Source: an uncultured Muribaculaceae bacterium
Lineage (GTDB): Bacteria > Bacteroidota > Bacteroidia > Bacteroidales > Muribaculaceae
NCBI GenBank assembly: GCA_905233915.1
Contig: CAJOFM010000008.1
Location: 22,267 to 86,266 of the forward strand
Length of the DNA: 64,000 nucleotides
Direction of reading: 5' to 3'
The notes beneath the pieces were generated by a model. The model ran no database searches. It was given only the letters and a program-made list of their open reading frames with translations, and was not told the origin of the DNA. This document shows positions 43,835 through 52,584 of the stretch, piece after piece (positions within the stretch are counted from its first letter, which is position 1; each line of letters begins with the position of its first letter). A program made the position numbers and the translations under genes.

Positions 43835-46197
43835 TGAAACGCTCTCTTGCCACTATCATAGCATTGGCGCTCTTGGCCCTAAGCTTAAACGCCAAGGACA
43901 AGTACCCCTATCAAGATGCCTCGCTGCCCATCGACCAACGCGTGGATGACCTGATTTCGCGCATGTCCATCGAGGAGATGGCAGGACAACTTGTCTGCCT
44001 CATGGGCTGGAATTCCTATCAGATTAATGGCAAGAAAGTTACCGTCAGCGAGCAATTCCGCAACGAGATTGATAGCCTGCATGTGGGTATGTATTGGGCG
44101 GTGTTCCGTGCCGACCCTTGGACACAAAAGACTATCGCAAATGGCCTGAATCCCTCACTTGCAGCACAAGCAGCCAATGCCATGCAACGCTATGCCATCG
44201 AGCACACCCGATTGGGCATTCCCATCTTCCTTGCCGAGGAAGCGCCTCATGGGCACATGGCCATTGGCACTACCGTTTTCCCCACAGGATTGGGCATGGC
44301 AGCCACATGGGATTCTGGGTTAATGCAACAAGTGGGCGAAGTTATCGGCAAAGAAATCAGGCTGCAAGGTGGCCACATCAGCTATGGTCCCGTACTTGAC
44401 CTGAGCCGTGAACCGCGATGGTCACGTGTCGAGGAAACGCTGGGCGAAGACCCTTACCTGAGTGGTGAAATGGGAGCAGCAATGGTCAAGGGCTTGGGTA
44501 GCGGCGACCTGAGCCTCCCCTACTCAACCATCGCCACCTTGAAACACTTTATCGCCTATGGCACCACCGAGGGGGGCCAAAACGGTGCACGCAGCATTGT
44601 TGGGCCCAGGGAATTGAAACAGGTATTCCTGCCCCCATTCAAACGGGTTATCGATGCCGGTGCTCTGTCGGTGATGACTTCCTACAATTCACTTGATGGT
44701 ATGCCATGCACCTCTAACGGTGAATTACTTAATCACGTGTTGCGCTATGAGTGGGGATTCAATCGAGGATTTGTCGTGAGTGACCTGTTCAGCATCGACG
44801 GCTTAGCAGGAACCCATCGCACTGCAACAGATAGGCAAAATGCAGGTATTCAAGCCATTCAAGCTGGAGTCGATGTTGACCTGGGTGGAAATTGCTACGC
44901 AAAACTCATCGATGCCTGTAAAAATGGGCTGATTAGCCAACAGGAGCTAGAGACCGCGACACGACGAGTACTACGGTTAAAATTTGAGATGGGCCTGTTT
45001 GAACACCCCTATGTTGACAGCAAGACCGCTGCCCTGGCCGTGCATGATGAGAACGCCATTGCAATAGCTAGGCAGGTGGCCCGAGAGTCCATTACTCTGC
45101 TCAAGAACGATGGCATACTGCCATTGAAAAAAGACACGGAAGTGGCCGTTATTGGCCCCAACGCCGACAACATCTACAATATGCTGGGAGACTATACCGC
45201 ACCTCAACCCGACGGCAAGGTCATCACTGTTTATCAAGGCATTAAGAACCTGATTGGTGAGTCATGTTGCACCTATGCCAAGGGTTGTACGATACGCGAC
45301 ACGACCCAAAACAACATCGCTGCAGCGGTGGCCACCGCCCGTGAAGCCGACGTGGTCGTGGCCGTTGTGGGTGGTTCATCGGCCAGGGATTTTAAGACCT
45401 CCTACGAGGACACGGGAGCCGCCAGCGCTGAGCAACAAGTGGTGAGCGACATGGAATGCGGCGAGGGCTTTGACCGTGCCACACTCGACTTGCTGGGTAA
45501 GCAAAATGAATTACTCCAAGCCTTGAAAGCGACAGGCAAACCCCTTGTCGTCATCTATATTGAGGGACGCCCCCTCAACAAGAATTGGGCCGATGAGAAT
45601 GCCAACGCCCTGCTCACCGCCTATTATCCTGGTGAACAAGGCGGTAACGCGATTGCCGATGTACTGTTTGGAGATTATAATCCAGCAGGGCGGTTACCAG
45701 TTTCGGTGCCTCGTCATGTGGGCCAACTGCCGGTTTACTACAACAAGCCTCGTCCCGCCGCCCATGACTATGTCGAGATGAGTGCCCAACCGCTCTACCC
45801 ATTCGGCTACGGCTTGAGTTACACGACATTCCAGTACAGCGATCTTGTAATCAGTAAGACCCAATATGAGCACCAGGTTGAAGTCTCTTTCAATGTGACC
45901 AATACTGGTTCAAGGACAGGTGATGAAGTCGTTCAAGTTTACCTGCGGCACGACAGGTCATCAGTTGTTCAGCCCGAGCGGCAACTCAAGGCATTTGACA
46001 GAGTTACCCTTGAACCCAATCAGACCAAACGCGTGTCAATGACACTGAATCACAACGATTTTGCCATCGTTGACGCAAATATGAATTGGATGGTAGAGGC
46101 CGGTAATGTTGAAATTTTGGTTGGAGCATCCAGCACCGACATCCGTCTGCAAGGCAAAGTCAATTTCACTTTTTCTTCGCCCATAGATGCACCATAG
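43831..46197 (+). CDS. Glycoside hydrolase family 3 beta-glucosidase/xylosidase-like
   Basis: Exo-glycosidase, 788 residues, with a signal peptide (to about 21). The N-terminal TIM barrel (about 30-360) has the KHF motif (238-240) and the nucleophile Asp318 in GFVVSDLFSIDG. The C-terminal alpha/beta sandwich (about 400-640) and a fibronectin III-like domain (about 690-780, LKAFDRVTLEPNQTKRVSMTL) complete a standard BglX layout. It is translationally coupled to the GH2 gene. The pair probably removes terminal sugars from a plant or host beta-glycan. Its 3' end overlaps the opposite gene by 32 bases. Confidence 0.94.
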   Translation: MMKRSLATIIALALLALSLNAKDKYPYQDASLPIDQRVDDLISRMSIEEMAGQLVCLMGWNSYQINGKKVTVSEQFRNEIDSLHVGMYWAVFRADPWTQKTIANGLNPSLAAQAANAMQRYAIEHTRLGIPIFLAEEAPHGHMAIGTTVFPTGLGMAATWDSGLMQQVGEVIGKEIRLQGGHISYGPVLDLSREPRWSRVEETLGEDPYLSGEMGAAMVKGLGSGDLSLPYSTIATLKHFIAYGTTEGGQNGARSIVGPRELKQVFLPPFKRVIDAGALSVMTSYNSLDGMPCTSNGELLNHVLRYEWGFNRGFVVSDLFSIDGLAGTHRTATDRQNAGIQAIQAGVDVDLGGNCYAKLIDACKNGLISQQELETATRRVLRLKFEMGLFEHPYVDSKTAALAVHDENAIAIARQVARESITLLKNDGILPLKKDTEVAVIGPNADNIYNMLGDYTAPQPDGKVITVYQGIKNLIGESCCTYAKGCTIRDTTQNNIAAAVATAREADVVVAVVGGSSARDFKTSYEDTGAASAEQQVVSDMECGEGFDRATLDLLGKQNELLQALKATGKPLVVIYIEGRPLNKNWADENANALLTAYYPGEQGGNAIADVLFGDYNPAGRLPVSVPRHVGQLPVYYNKPRPAAHDYVEMSAQPLYPFGYGLSYTTFQYSDLVISKTQYEHQVEVSFNVTNTGSRTGDEVVQVYLRHDRSSVVQPERQLKAFDRVTLEPNQTKRVSMTLNHNDFAIVDANMNWMVEAGNVEILVGASSTDIRLQGKVNFTFSSPIDAP

Positions 46198-46486
46198 CAA
46201 AGGTGCCGGCAATCAGCACAAAAGCGACAGGAGGAAACACCGTCATTGCCAGCTCTTTATACCCTAACGTCAGCAAGGTGGCAAACACAGGCAGGGCCGC
46301 TGCAATGAGAATGAGCAGCGTGCCCACGATGATGCGCACCCTTTTTTGATGGAAATGGTCACGGGTTCTCTTTGAGGAGATATTATAACCCACAATCATG
46401 TCATCCCCTTTTCCAATGAAGATGACCACAGCCGCCGCAACTAGGATCAGCGAAATAACACACAATATGATGAAAGCAACCTGCAT
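46166..46486 (-). CDS. Small membrane protein, DUF3784-like
   Basis: About 106 residues with three membrane helices: one at the start (MQVAFIILCVISLILVAAAVVIFI), one about 60-80, one about 85-102. Between the first two lies KGDDMIVGYNISSKRTRDHF, the mark of DUF3784. Function unknown. The ATG at 46486 is preferred because a -7-like TATTTTTG (46518-46511, minus strand) would start transcription at about 46504, inside a longer open frame that begins at 46513. Its last 32 bases overlap the end of the GH3 gene. Confidence 0.7.
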   Translation of the reverse strand: MQVAFIILCVISLILVAAAVVIFIGKGDDMIVGYNISSKRTRDHFHQKRVRIIVGTLLILIAAALPVFATLLTLGYKELAMTVFPPVAFVLIAGTFAMVHLWAKKK

Positions 46487-46565
46487 GATATACCAAAGCA
46501 CTTGTTTTTGCAAAAATACATAAAACTATTGGCAATATGCTACAATATTATAAAATAAATTTTTG

Positions 46566-46573
46566 TACCTTTG
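46566..46573 (+). promoter_or_regulatory. -7 element of the methylmalonyl-CoA decarboxylase operon
   Basis: TACCTTTG, giving a start near 46580 and a leader of about 53 bases. The -33 is not clear. Confidence 0.6.
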
Positions 46574-46632
46574 TGCGTTATTTAGAAAACTCATTTATTT
46601 CAATTAAATAATTGCTTAAAAAACAGAAAGTT

Positions 46633-47052
46633 ATGAACATTTCGCACATCGAACACGTGGGAATCGCCGTCACCTCGCTCGAGGAGGCTATTCCTTTCTA
46701 CGAGAAAATGCTGGGCTTCAAGTGCTTTGCTATTGAAGAAGTTGCTGACCAGAAGGTAAGGACCGCCTTTTTCCAGGTAGGTCAGACCAAGATTGAACTC
46801 CTCGAGGCTACCGCCCCCGAGAGTGCTATCGCCAAGTTCATCGAGAAGAACGGTGGCCGCGGCGGCATCCAGCATGTTGCGTTTGCTGTTGAGGATGGCG
46901 TGCAGAATGCACTTGACGAGGTACAGGAAAAGGGTGGACGCGTGATTGATGCCCATCCCCGCAAGGGTGCCGAGGGCCTGAATATCGCCTTCCTGCATCC
47001 CAAGACCACTTGCGGTGCCCTGTTAGAGCTTTGCGAGAACCCCAACAAGTAA
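46633..47052 (+). CDS. mce: Methylmalonyl-CoA epimerase
   Basis: Interconverts (R)- and (S)-methylmalonyl-CoA in the succinate-propionate pathway. The 139-residue vicinal oxygen chelate protein has metal ligands His in HIEHVGIAVTSLEEA, Glu/His in GGIQHVAFAVED and Glu near the end in LLELCENP. The ATG at 46633 (MNISHIEHVG) is chosen; an upstream frame from 46612 has only Lys-rich, non-family residues. It is the first gene of the decarboxylase operon, 12 bases before the next. Confidence 0.96.
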   Translation: MNISHIEHVGIAVTSLEEAIPFYEKMLGFKCFAIEEVADQKVRTAFFQVGQTKIELLEATAPESAIAKFIEKNGGRGGIQHVAFAVEDGVQNALDEVQEKGGRVIDAHPRKGAEGLNIAFLHPKTTCGALLELCENPNK

Positions 47053-47064
47053 TAAGCCGCAGAC

Positions 47065-48678
47065 ATGGGAAAACAACTCGATAAAATCCAAGAGCTGATC
47101 GAGCGTCGCGAGAAAGCACGCCTGGGCGGTGGCGAGAAAGCCATTGCCAAGCAGCACGAGAAGGGCAAATTCACTGCCCGTGAGCGCATCAACATGCTCC
47201 TTGACGAGGGCAGCTTTGAGGAACTGGACATGTTTGTTCAGCACCGTTGCACCAACTTCGGCATGGAGAAGAAGACCTATGACGGTGACGGCGTTGTGAC
47301 CGGTTTCGGTACCGTCGGCGGCCGTCTGGTTTACGTCTTCGCCCAAGATGCTACCGTTATTGGTGGTTCGCTTGGTGAGACGATGGCATTGAAGATGTGT
47401 AAGGTTATGGACCTGGCCATGAAGCAGGGTGCTCCTGTCATTGGCCTGAACGACTCGGGTGGTGCCCGCATCCAGGAGAGCGTTAACGCCCTCGCTGGCT
47501 ATGCCGAGATCTTCCAGCGCAACATCAACGCCTCGGGCGTTATCCCTCAGATCAGCGCCATCCTTGGCCCCTGTGCCGGTGGTGCCGTTTACTCCCCTGC
47601 CCTGACCGACTTCATCATCATGGCCAAGGGTATCTCGTTCATGTTCCTCACTGGTCCCAAGGTGGTTAAGACTGTGACTGGCGAGAACGTGACTCAGGAG
47701 CAACTGGGTGGTGCCAGTGTTCATGCCAGCAAGAGCGGTGTGGCACACTTTGCCGCCGAGACCGAGGAAGAGGCTATCGCCATCATCCGCCAGTTGTTGA
47801 GCTACATGCCCAGCAACAATATGGAAGAGACTCCCCGCGTGGAGTGCACTGATCCCATCGACCGCGTGGAGGATGCCTTGAACAGCATCATCCCCGAGAG
47901 TGCTAATGACCCCTACGACATGTATCAGGTTATCAGCGCCATCGTCGATAACGGTGAGTTCCTCGAGGTTCACAAGGACTTTGCCAAGAACATCATTGTT
48001 GGTTTCGCACGCTTCAACGGTCAGGCCGTGGGTGTTGTCGCCAACCAGCCCAACTGCATGGCAGGCGTGCTCGACGTGAACGCCTCCAAGAAGGGCGGCC
48101 GCTTCGTGCGCTTCTGCGACGCTTTCAACATTCCTCTGGTAACCCTCGTTGACGTGCCCGGCTTCCTGCCCGGTACCGGACAAGAGTATAACGCCGTCAT
48201 CATGAACGGTGCCAAGTTGCTGTATGCTTACGGCGAGGCTACCGTGCCCAAGGTGACCGTTACCCTGCGCAAGAGCTACGGCGGTTCGCACATCGTGATG
48301 AGCTGCAAGCAGCTGCGTGGCGACCTCAACTACGCTTGGCCCAGCGCCGAGATCGCAGTGATGGGTGCCGCTGGTGCTGCCGAGATTCTCTATGCCAAGG
48401 ATAGCAAAAACTTCAAGACCCAGGCCGAAGAGGCCAAGGCTGCCGGTGACGAAGCCAAGGCTAAGGAACTCCTCGAGGCTGGCAAGAAGTTCATCCAGGA
48501 CAAGGAGGACGAGTACAACAACCTCTTCTGCACTCCGTACAATGCAGCCCGCTATGGCTACATCGATGACGTGATTGAGCCGCGCAACACCCGCTTCCGC
48601 GTAATCCGCGCCCTCGAGGTATTGCGTACCAAGAAGTTGACCAACCCTGCCAAGAAACACGGCAATATCCCCCTGTAA
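47065..48678 (+). CDS. mmdA: Methylmalonyl-CoA decarboxylase alpha subunit (carboxyltransferase)
   Basis: Carboxyltransferase that moves CO2 from methylmalonyl-CoA to biotin, giving propionyl-CoA. The 537-residue protein belongs to the acyl-CoA carboxylase beta family, with two crotonase-like halves (GLNDSGGARIQESVNALAGY and ILGPCAGGAVYSPALTDF in the first; LVDVPGFLPGTGQEYN and SYGGSHIVMSCKQLRG in the second). A helical, charged insertion near 450-490 makes it somewhat longer than average. With the gamma, biotin and beta genes downstream, the Na+-pumping decarboxylase is far more likely than propionyl-CoA carboxylase. Confidence 0.92.
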   Translation: MGKQLDKIQELIERREKARLGGGEKAIAKQHEKGKFTARERINMLLDEGSFEELDMFVQHRCTNFGMEKKTYDGDGVVTGFGTVGGRLVYVFAQDATVIGGSLGETMALKMCKVMDLAMKQGAPVIGLNDSGGARIQESVNALAGYAEIFQRNINASGVIPQISAILGPCAGGAVYSPALTDFIIMAKGISFMFLTGPKVVKTVTGENVTQEQLGGASVHASKSGVAHFAAETEEEAIAIIRQLLSYMPSNNMEETPRVECTDPIDRVEDALNSIIPESANDPYDMYQVISAIVDNGEFLEVHKDFAKNIIVGFARFNGQAVGVVANQPNCMAGVLDVNASKKGGRFVRFCDAFNIPLVTLVDVPGFLPGTGQEYNAVIMNGAKLLYAYGEATVPKVTVTLRKSYGGSHIVMSCKQLRGDLNYAWPSAEIAVMGAAGAAEILYAKDSKNFKTQAEEAKAAGDEAKAKELLEAGKKFIQDKEDEYNNLFCTPYNAARYGYIDDVIEPRNTRFRVIRALEVLRTKKLTNPAKKHGNIPL

Positions 48679-48693
48679 TCAATGCAATCTGTT

Positions 48694-49701
48694 ATGAGTA
48701 AAAGAGCATTGACACTGATGCTGCTGTGTGCCATCCTCGCACTGCCCACGCTGGCCCAGGGCCGCAAGAACGTGCGCATCAACGAGGTTATGGTTCAGCA
48801 GGACACCACGGGCGGCAATGGCTGGGTCGAGTTCTACAACTCGTCATATGGCACCAATGCCGTCGAGAAGATGTTCATCACCACGCTTAGCCGCGAGGAG
48901 ATTCAGAGTATCTTCGATAAGAACAAGGGCACTAACAAGAAGCCCAATCAGGTGCTGCTTGAGTTGTGTGAAGAACGCCCCATGGACATCTATGAGATTC
49001 CCCGAGGCGACGAGCGCAACACCAAGATCGCACCCCGCACCCACTTTGTCATGGAAGCCGACGGCGACCCCAAGGCTGGCACGTTCCACATGCCCTTTAC
49101 CTTCACTGCCGGCAAGGACAATTATATCGCCCTCTATGACGTGAATGGTGACCTGGTTGATGACGTAACGGTTCCCGCTACGCTACAGATTGGTCAGAGC
49201 TACGCTATCAAGGCCGAAGGCCGCCTGCCCAGCATCCTGGACGACGGCAAGACCGAATGGACTGTTAAGGACGGAAAGACCATCGAGTCGGCCATCACCA
49301 AGGGGAATTACAACATCCGCGAGGTGAACGAGAACATCGAGGCCTTCCACATCAAGGACCCGCACGGATACTGGATTGCCATTTTGGCAATGTCGGTAGT
49401 GTTTGGTTCCTTGGCTGTGCTGTACATCCTCTTCAAACTCTTCGGCATTTTTGCCAGCAAGACGCTGCAGAAGGATGACCTGAAGCAGGCTTCGGCTCCC
49501 GCAGCCGCCCAGGCCGCAGCAATTCCCGCTGCCGGTGGCGACCTCGACGGCGAGAAGATGGCAGCCATCTGCTTCGCCCTGTATCAGCACCTCAATGCCC
49601 ACGATCAAGAGAGCGGCGTCCTGACGCTCGCTCCCCGCGATGGTTCGGCATGGAGCAGCAAGTCTGGTCTGATGCGTGAATTACCCGTTATCAAGAAATA
49701 A
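48694..49701 (+). CDS. Large OadG/MmdD-like subunit with lamin-tail-like domain
   Basis: Membrane subunit of the decarboxylase complex, about 335 residues, much longer than the usual 80-130 residue gamma subunits. A signal peptide (MSKRALTLMLLCAILALPTLA) precedes a lamin-tail-like beta domain (about 25-190: RINEVMVQ, WVEFYNSS, NYIALYDVNGDLVDD), then one membrane helix (about 230-255, WIAILAMSVVFGSLAVLYILFK) and a cytosolic tail (EKMAAICFALYQHLN) seen in OadG proteins. An ATG 12 bases upstream is an alternative start. The beta domain would face the periplasm. Confidence 0.82.
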   Translation: MSKRALTLMLLCAILALPTLAQGRKNVRINEVMVQQDTTGGNGWVEFYNSSYGTNAVEKMFITTLSREEIQSIFDKNKGTNKKPNQVLLELCEERPMDIYEIPRGDERNTKIAPRTHFVMEADGDPKAGTFHMPFTFTAGKDNYIALYDVNGDLVDDVTVPATLQIGQSYAIKAEGRLPSILDDGKTEWTVKDGKTIESAITKGNYNIREVNENIEAFHIKDPHGYWIAILAMSVVFGSLAVLYILFKLFGIFASKTLQKDDLKQASAPAAAQAAAIPAAGGDLDGEKMAAICFALYQHLNAHDQESGVLTLAPRDGSAWSSKSGLMRELPVIKK

Positions 49702-49725
49702 TCACCACTTAAAAAACATTCACTC

Positions 49726-50160
49726 ATGAAGGAATATAAATATAAGATCAATGGTAACGAGTACAATGTTGCCATCGATAACATTGAGGGCAACATCGCC
49801 CACATCCAGCTGAACGGTGTGGCCTATGACGTTGAGTTGCCCGAGCAGCCCAAGGCCGCTCCCGCTGTCAAGCGCGTTGCCGTGAGCGATGCTCCCGCTG
49901 CCGCTCCCAAGCCCGCAGCCCGCAAAGCCGCTCCCGCAGCCGCTGGTGGCCACGTCATCGAGTCGCCGCTTCCCGGCGTCATCAAGGACATCTTTGTCAA
50001 GGTTGGCCAACAGGTAAAGGCCGACGACGTCGTTTGCATCCTCGAGGCCATGAAGATGGGCAACGAGATCCATGCCGGCGTTGACGGTACTGTCAAGAGC
50101 ATCGAGGTATCGAAGGAGGATTCGGTTCTCGAGGGTAACACTATCATGGTAATCGGATAA
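49726..50160 (+). CDS. mmdC: Biotin carrier subunit of the decarboxylase (MmdC-like)
   Basis: Carries carboxybiotin between the alpha and beta subunits. The 144-residue protein has an N-terminal part (about 1-40), an Ala/Pro/Lys-rich hinge (about 42-72), and a C-terminal biotinyl domain (about 75-144) with the biotin Lys in EAMKMGNEI. The layout fits MmdC/OadA-type carriers. It lies between the gamma-like and beta genes. Confidence 0.94.
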   Translation: MKEYKYKINGNEYNVAIDNIEGNIAHIQLNGVAYDVELPEQPKAAPAVKRVAVSDAPAAAPKPAARKAAPAAAGGHVIESPLPGVIKDIFVKVGQQVKADDVVCILEAMKMGNEIHAGVDGTVKSIEVSKEDSVLEGNTIMVIG

Positions 50161-50169
50161 TTAAAGTCT

Positions 50170-50252
50170 TCAGTTTTTAAGTTTTAAGTTTTCAGTGGCA
50201 TCCGCATTAAACTGAAAACTGACAACTGAAAACTGACAACTGAAAACTAAAA
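50170..50252. repeat. Foldback ACTGAAA/ACTGACA heptamer array
   Basis: Three 14-base units (50211-50224, 50225-50238, 50239-50252) made of the heptamers ACTGAAA and ACTGACA, with complementary AAGTTTTCAGT-type sequence on the left (about 50170-50196). The array lies inside the operon, between the biotin carrier and the beta subunit. Confidence 0.85.
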
Positions 50253-50256
50253 AGCT

Positions 50257-51411
50257 ATGATACTGCTTGACAATTTCCTGTTTACCAAGTTGTTGGATTT
50301 CTGGCACTTTACAGGATTCTACAACTTTGACTGGACTAACCTGGTCATGATTTTGGTGGGTTTGTTCTTCATCTACCTCGCCATCAAGCATGATTTTGAG
50401 CCCATGCTGCTTGTGCCCATCGGCTTCGGTATCCTGATTGGTAACATACCGTTCCAGCCGGGCAATGAGATCGGCATCTACGAGGAGGGCTCCGTGCTGA
50501 ACATCTTGTATCAAGGTGTACGCAACGGATGGTACCCGCCTCTTATCTTCCTGGGAATCGGCGCTATGACCGACTTCAGCGCCCTGCTGGCCAATCCCAA
50601 GCTAATGCTTGTGGGTGCTGCTGCACAGTTCGGTATCTTTGGTGCCTACATGATCGCCCTTGCCCTGGGCTTCATGCCCGATCAGGCCGGCGCTATCGCC
50701 ATCATCGGTGGTGCTGATGGTCCCACGGCCATCTTCCTGTCGTCAAAGCTAGCTCCTAACCTGATGGGTGCTATCGCCGTGAGTGCATATAGCTATATGG
50801 CACTCGTGCCGGTGATTCAGCCGCCCATCATGCGACTGCTCACGACCGAGAAGGAGCGCAAGATGCGCATGAAACCTGCTCGCAAGGTGGGACAGAACGA
50901 GAAGATTCTCTTCCCGATCTTTGGTTTGATCCTCACTTGCTTTGTCGTGCCCTCGGCAATTCCACTGCTGGGTATGCTGTTCTTTGGAAACCTGCTGCGT
51001 GAGAGTGGCGTGACCAAGCGTCTTGCACACACTGCCAGCAATGCTATGACCGACATTGTGACCATCCTGCTGGGTATGACAGTGGGTGCTTCGACACAGG
51101 CATCGCAGTTCCTGACCAAGGAGACCATTTTCATCTTCTTCCTGGGTTTCTGCGCCTTTGTCATCGCCACCTGCTCGGGTGTTTTGTTTGTGAAGATCTT
51201 CAACCTCATCCTGCCCAAGAGCAAGAAACTGAACCCGCTTATCGGTAATGCCGGTGTGTCGGCCGTTCCCATGGCTGCACGCATCAGCAACGACCAGGGC
51301 CTGAAGGCTGATCCCAGCAACTACCTGCTCATGCACGCCATGGGTCCCAATGTGGCTGGCGTGATCGGTTCAGCAGTTGCCGCAGGTGTCCTCCTGGGCT
51401 TCCTGGGATAA
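50257..51411 (+). CDS. mmdB: Na+-translocating decarboxylase beta subunit
   Basis: Membrane subunit that decarboxylates carboxybiotin and pumps Na+ outward. The 384-residue protein has about ten membrane segments and the hallmark GGADGPTAIFLSSKLAP with the functional Asp (about 145-162), as well as GNLLRESGVTKRLA and VSAVPMAARISNDQG in later conserved regions. It completes the mce-mmdA-gamma-mmdC-mmdB operon and is followed by a strong terminator. Confidence 0.95.
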   Translation: MILLDNFLFTKLLDFWHFTGFYNFDWTNLVMILVGLFFIYLAIKHDFEPMLLVPIGFGILIGNIPFQPGNEIGIYEEGSVLNILYQGVRNGWYPPLIFLGIGAMTDFSALLANPKLMLVGAAAQFGIFGAYMIALALGFMPDQAGAIAIIGGADGPTAIFLSSKLAPNLMGAIAVSAYSYMALVPVIQPPIMRLLTTEKERKMRMKPARKVGQNEKILFPIFGLILTCFVVPSAIPLLGMLFFGNLLRESGVTKRLAHTASNAMTDIVTILLGMTVGASTQASQFLTKETIFIFFLGFCAFVIATCSGVLFVKIFNLILPKSKKLNPLIGNAGVSAVPMAARISNDQGLKADPSNYLLMHAMGPNVAGVIGSAVAAGVLLGFLG

Positions 51412-51440
51412 CCCAAGCCGATAGTCTTTATCGACATAAA

Positions 51441-51478
51441 ACAAGGCGACCTCGTAACGGGGCCGCCTTGTTTTTTTG
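51441..51478 (+). terminator. Terminator of the decarboxylase operon
   Basis: ACAAGGCG (51441-51448) pairs with CGCCTTGT (51464-51471), followed by a run of T. Confidence 0.88.
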
Positions 51479-51528
51479 TTTTTTGAAAAATAATCCTCAA
51501 AAATGTGGAGATTGCCATCAATTATCTT

Positions 51529-51536
51529 TATCTTTG
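51529..51536 (+). promoter_or_regulatory. -7 element of prs
   Basis: TATCTTTG; the start is predicted near 51543, with a leader of about 25 bases. Confidence 0.55.
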
Positions 51537-51567
51537 CAAAGAAAAATCGATTAAACCCTAAATAACT

Positions 51568-52503
51568 ATGGCTGAACTAAAAATCTTCTCAGGCACTAAT
51601 TCACGTTATGTGGCCCTGAAAATTGCCGAGCAACTTGGTGTGGAGCTCGGAAAAATCAATATCATGCACTTTGCCGACGGTGAGTTTGAAGTATGCTACG
51701 AGGAACCGGTACGAGGTGCCGAGGTTTATCTCGTGCAATCCACCTTCAACGCTAGCGAGAACCTGATGGAATTGTTGCTGATGATAGACGCGGCCAAGCG
51801 TGCTTCTGCCCAATCGGTGATTGCCGTGATTCCCTACTTTGGTTGGGCACGTCAAGACCGCAAGGACAAGCCCCGCGTGTCGATTGCCGCCAAACTCGTG
51901 ACCAATTTGCTGATTGCAGCGGGTATCGACCGCTTAATCACCATGGACTTGCATGCCGACCAAATCCAAGGTTTCTTTGACATTCCTGTTGACCACTTGT
52001 ATGCCTCGACAATGTTTGTCCCCGACATCGAGTCGCTGAACCTTGAGGACATGGTCATCGCCTCGCCCGACGTGGGTGGTGCCAAGCGAGCCAACTCCTA
52101 TGCCAAGTATTTCAACAAGCCGCTGGTGCTCTGCCACAAGCAGCGCCTTCAGGCCAATGTTGTGGAGAACATGACAATTATCGGCGATGTGAAGGATAAG
52201 GATGTCATTCTCATCGACGACATGGTAGATACTGCAGGCACCATCTGCAAGGCTGCCACGCTGATGAAGGACAACGGAGCCCGCAGCGTGCGTGCATACA
52301 TCTCTCACGCGGTAATGAGCGATCCCGCCAGCGAGCGCGTAGAGAAGAGTGGCCTCGACGAGTTGGTGATCAGCGACAGCATTCCATATGACACCGAGAA
52401 ATGCAGCAAGGTGCGTGTGCTGAGCATTGACAAACTGTTTGCCCACACAATTCAGCACGTCAACATGAAGAAATCCATCAGTTCGGTATTTCTGTTTAAG
52501 TAA
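51568..52503 (+). CDS. prs: Ribose-phosphate pyrophosphokinase
   Basis: Makes PRPP from ribose 5-phosphate and ATP for nucleotide, His and Trp synthesis. The 311-residue class I enzyme shows FSGTNSRYVALKIAEQLG at the start, the ATP-binding loop GWARQDRKDKPRVSIAAK, the metal motif DLHADQIQGFFDIPVDHLYAS, SPDVGGAKRA, and the PRPP loop DVILIDDMVDTAGTICKAA. The gene stands alone between two terminators. Confidence 0.97.
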   Translation: MAELKIFSGTNSRYVALKIAEQLGVELGKINIMHFADGEFEVCYEEPVRGAEVYLVQSTFNASENLMELLLMIDAAKRASAQSVIAVIPYFGWARQDRKDKPRVSIAAKLVTNLLIAAGIDRLITMDLHADQIQGFFDIPVDHLYASTMFVPDIESLNLEDMVIASPDVGGAKRANSYAKYFNKPLVLCHKQRLQANVVENMTIIGDVKDKDVILIDDMVDTAGTICKAATLMKDNGARSVRAYISHAVMSDPASERVEKSGLDELVISDSIPYDTEKCSKVRVLSIDKLFAHTIQHVNMKKSISSVFLFK

Positions 52504-52520
52504 GAATTCAATACACAAAT

Positions 52521-52567
52521 AAAAAAGGAGTTAGAGAGCTTGCCTGCCATCTAACTCCTATTTTTTT
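52521..52567. terminator. Bidirectional terminator between prs and yitT-type gene
   Basis: AGGAGTTAGA (52526-52535) pairs with TCTAACTCCT (52550-52559), with an A-run before it and a T-run after it. Confidence 0.88.
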
Positions 52568-52584
52568 AATACCTAATACTTCTC

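Noticed and set aside
47023..48660. 545-codon minus-strand frame opposite mmdA
   Set aside because: Shadow of the conserved carboxyltransferase gene on the plus strand.
47065..48678. Propionyl-CoA carboxylase beta subunit
   Set aside because: Same protein family, but the linked membrane beta subunit, gamma-like subunit and small biotin carrier define the Na+-translocating decarboxylase, and no biotin carboxylase gene is present.
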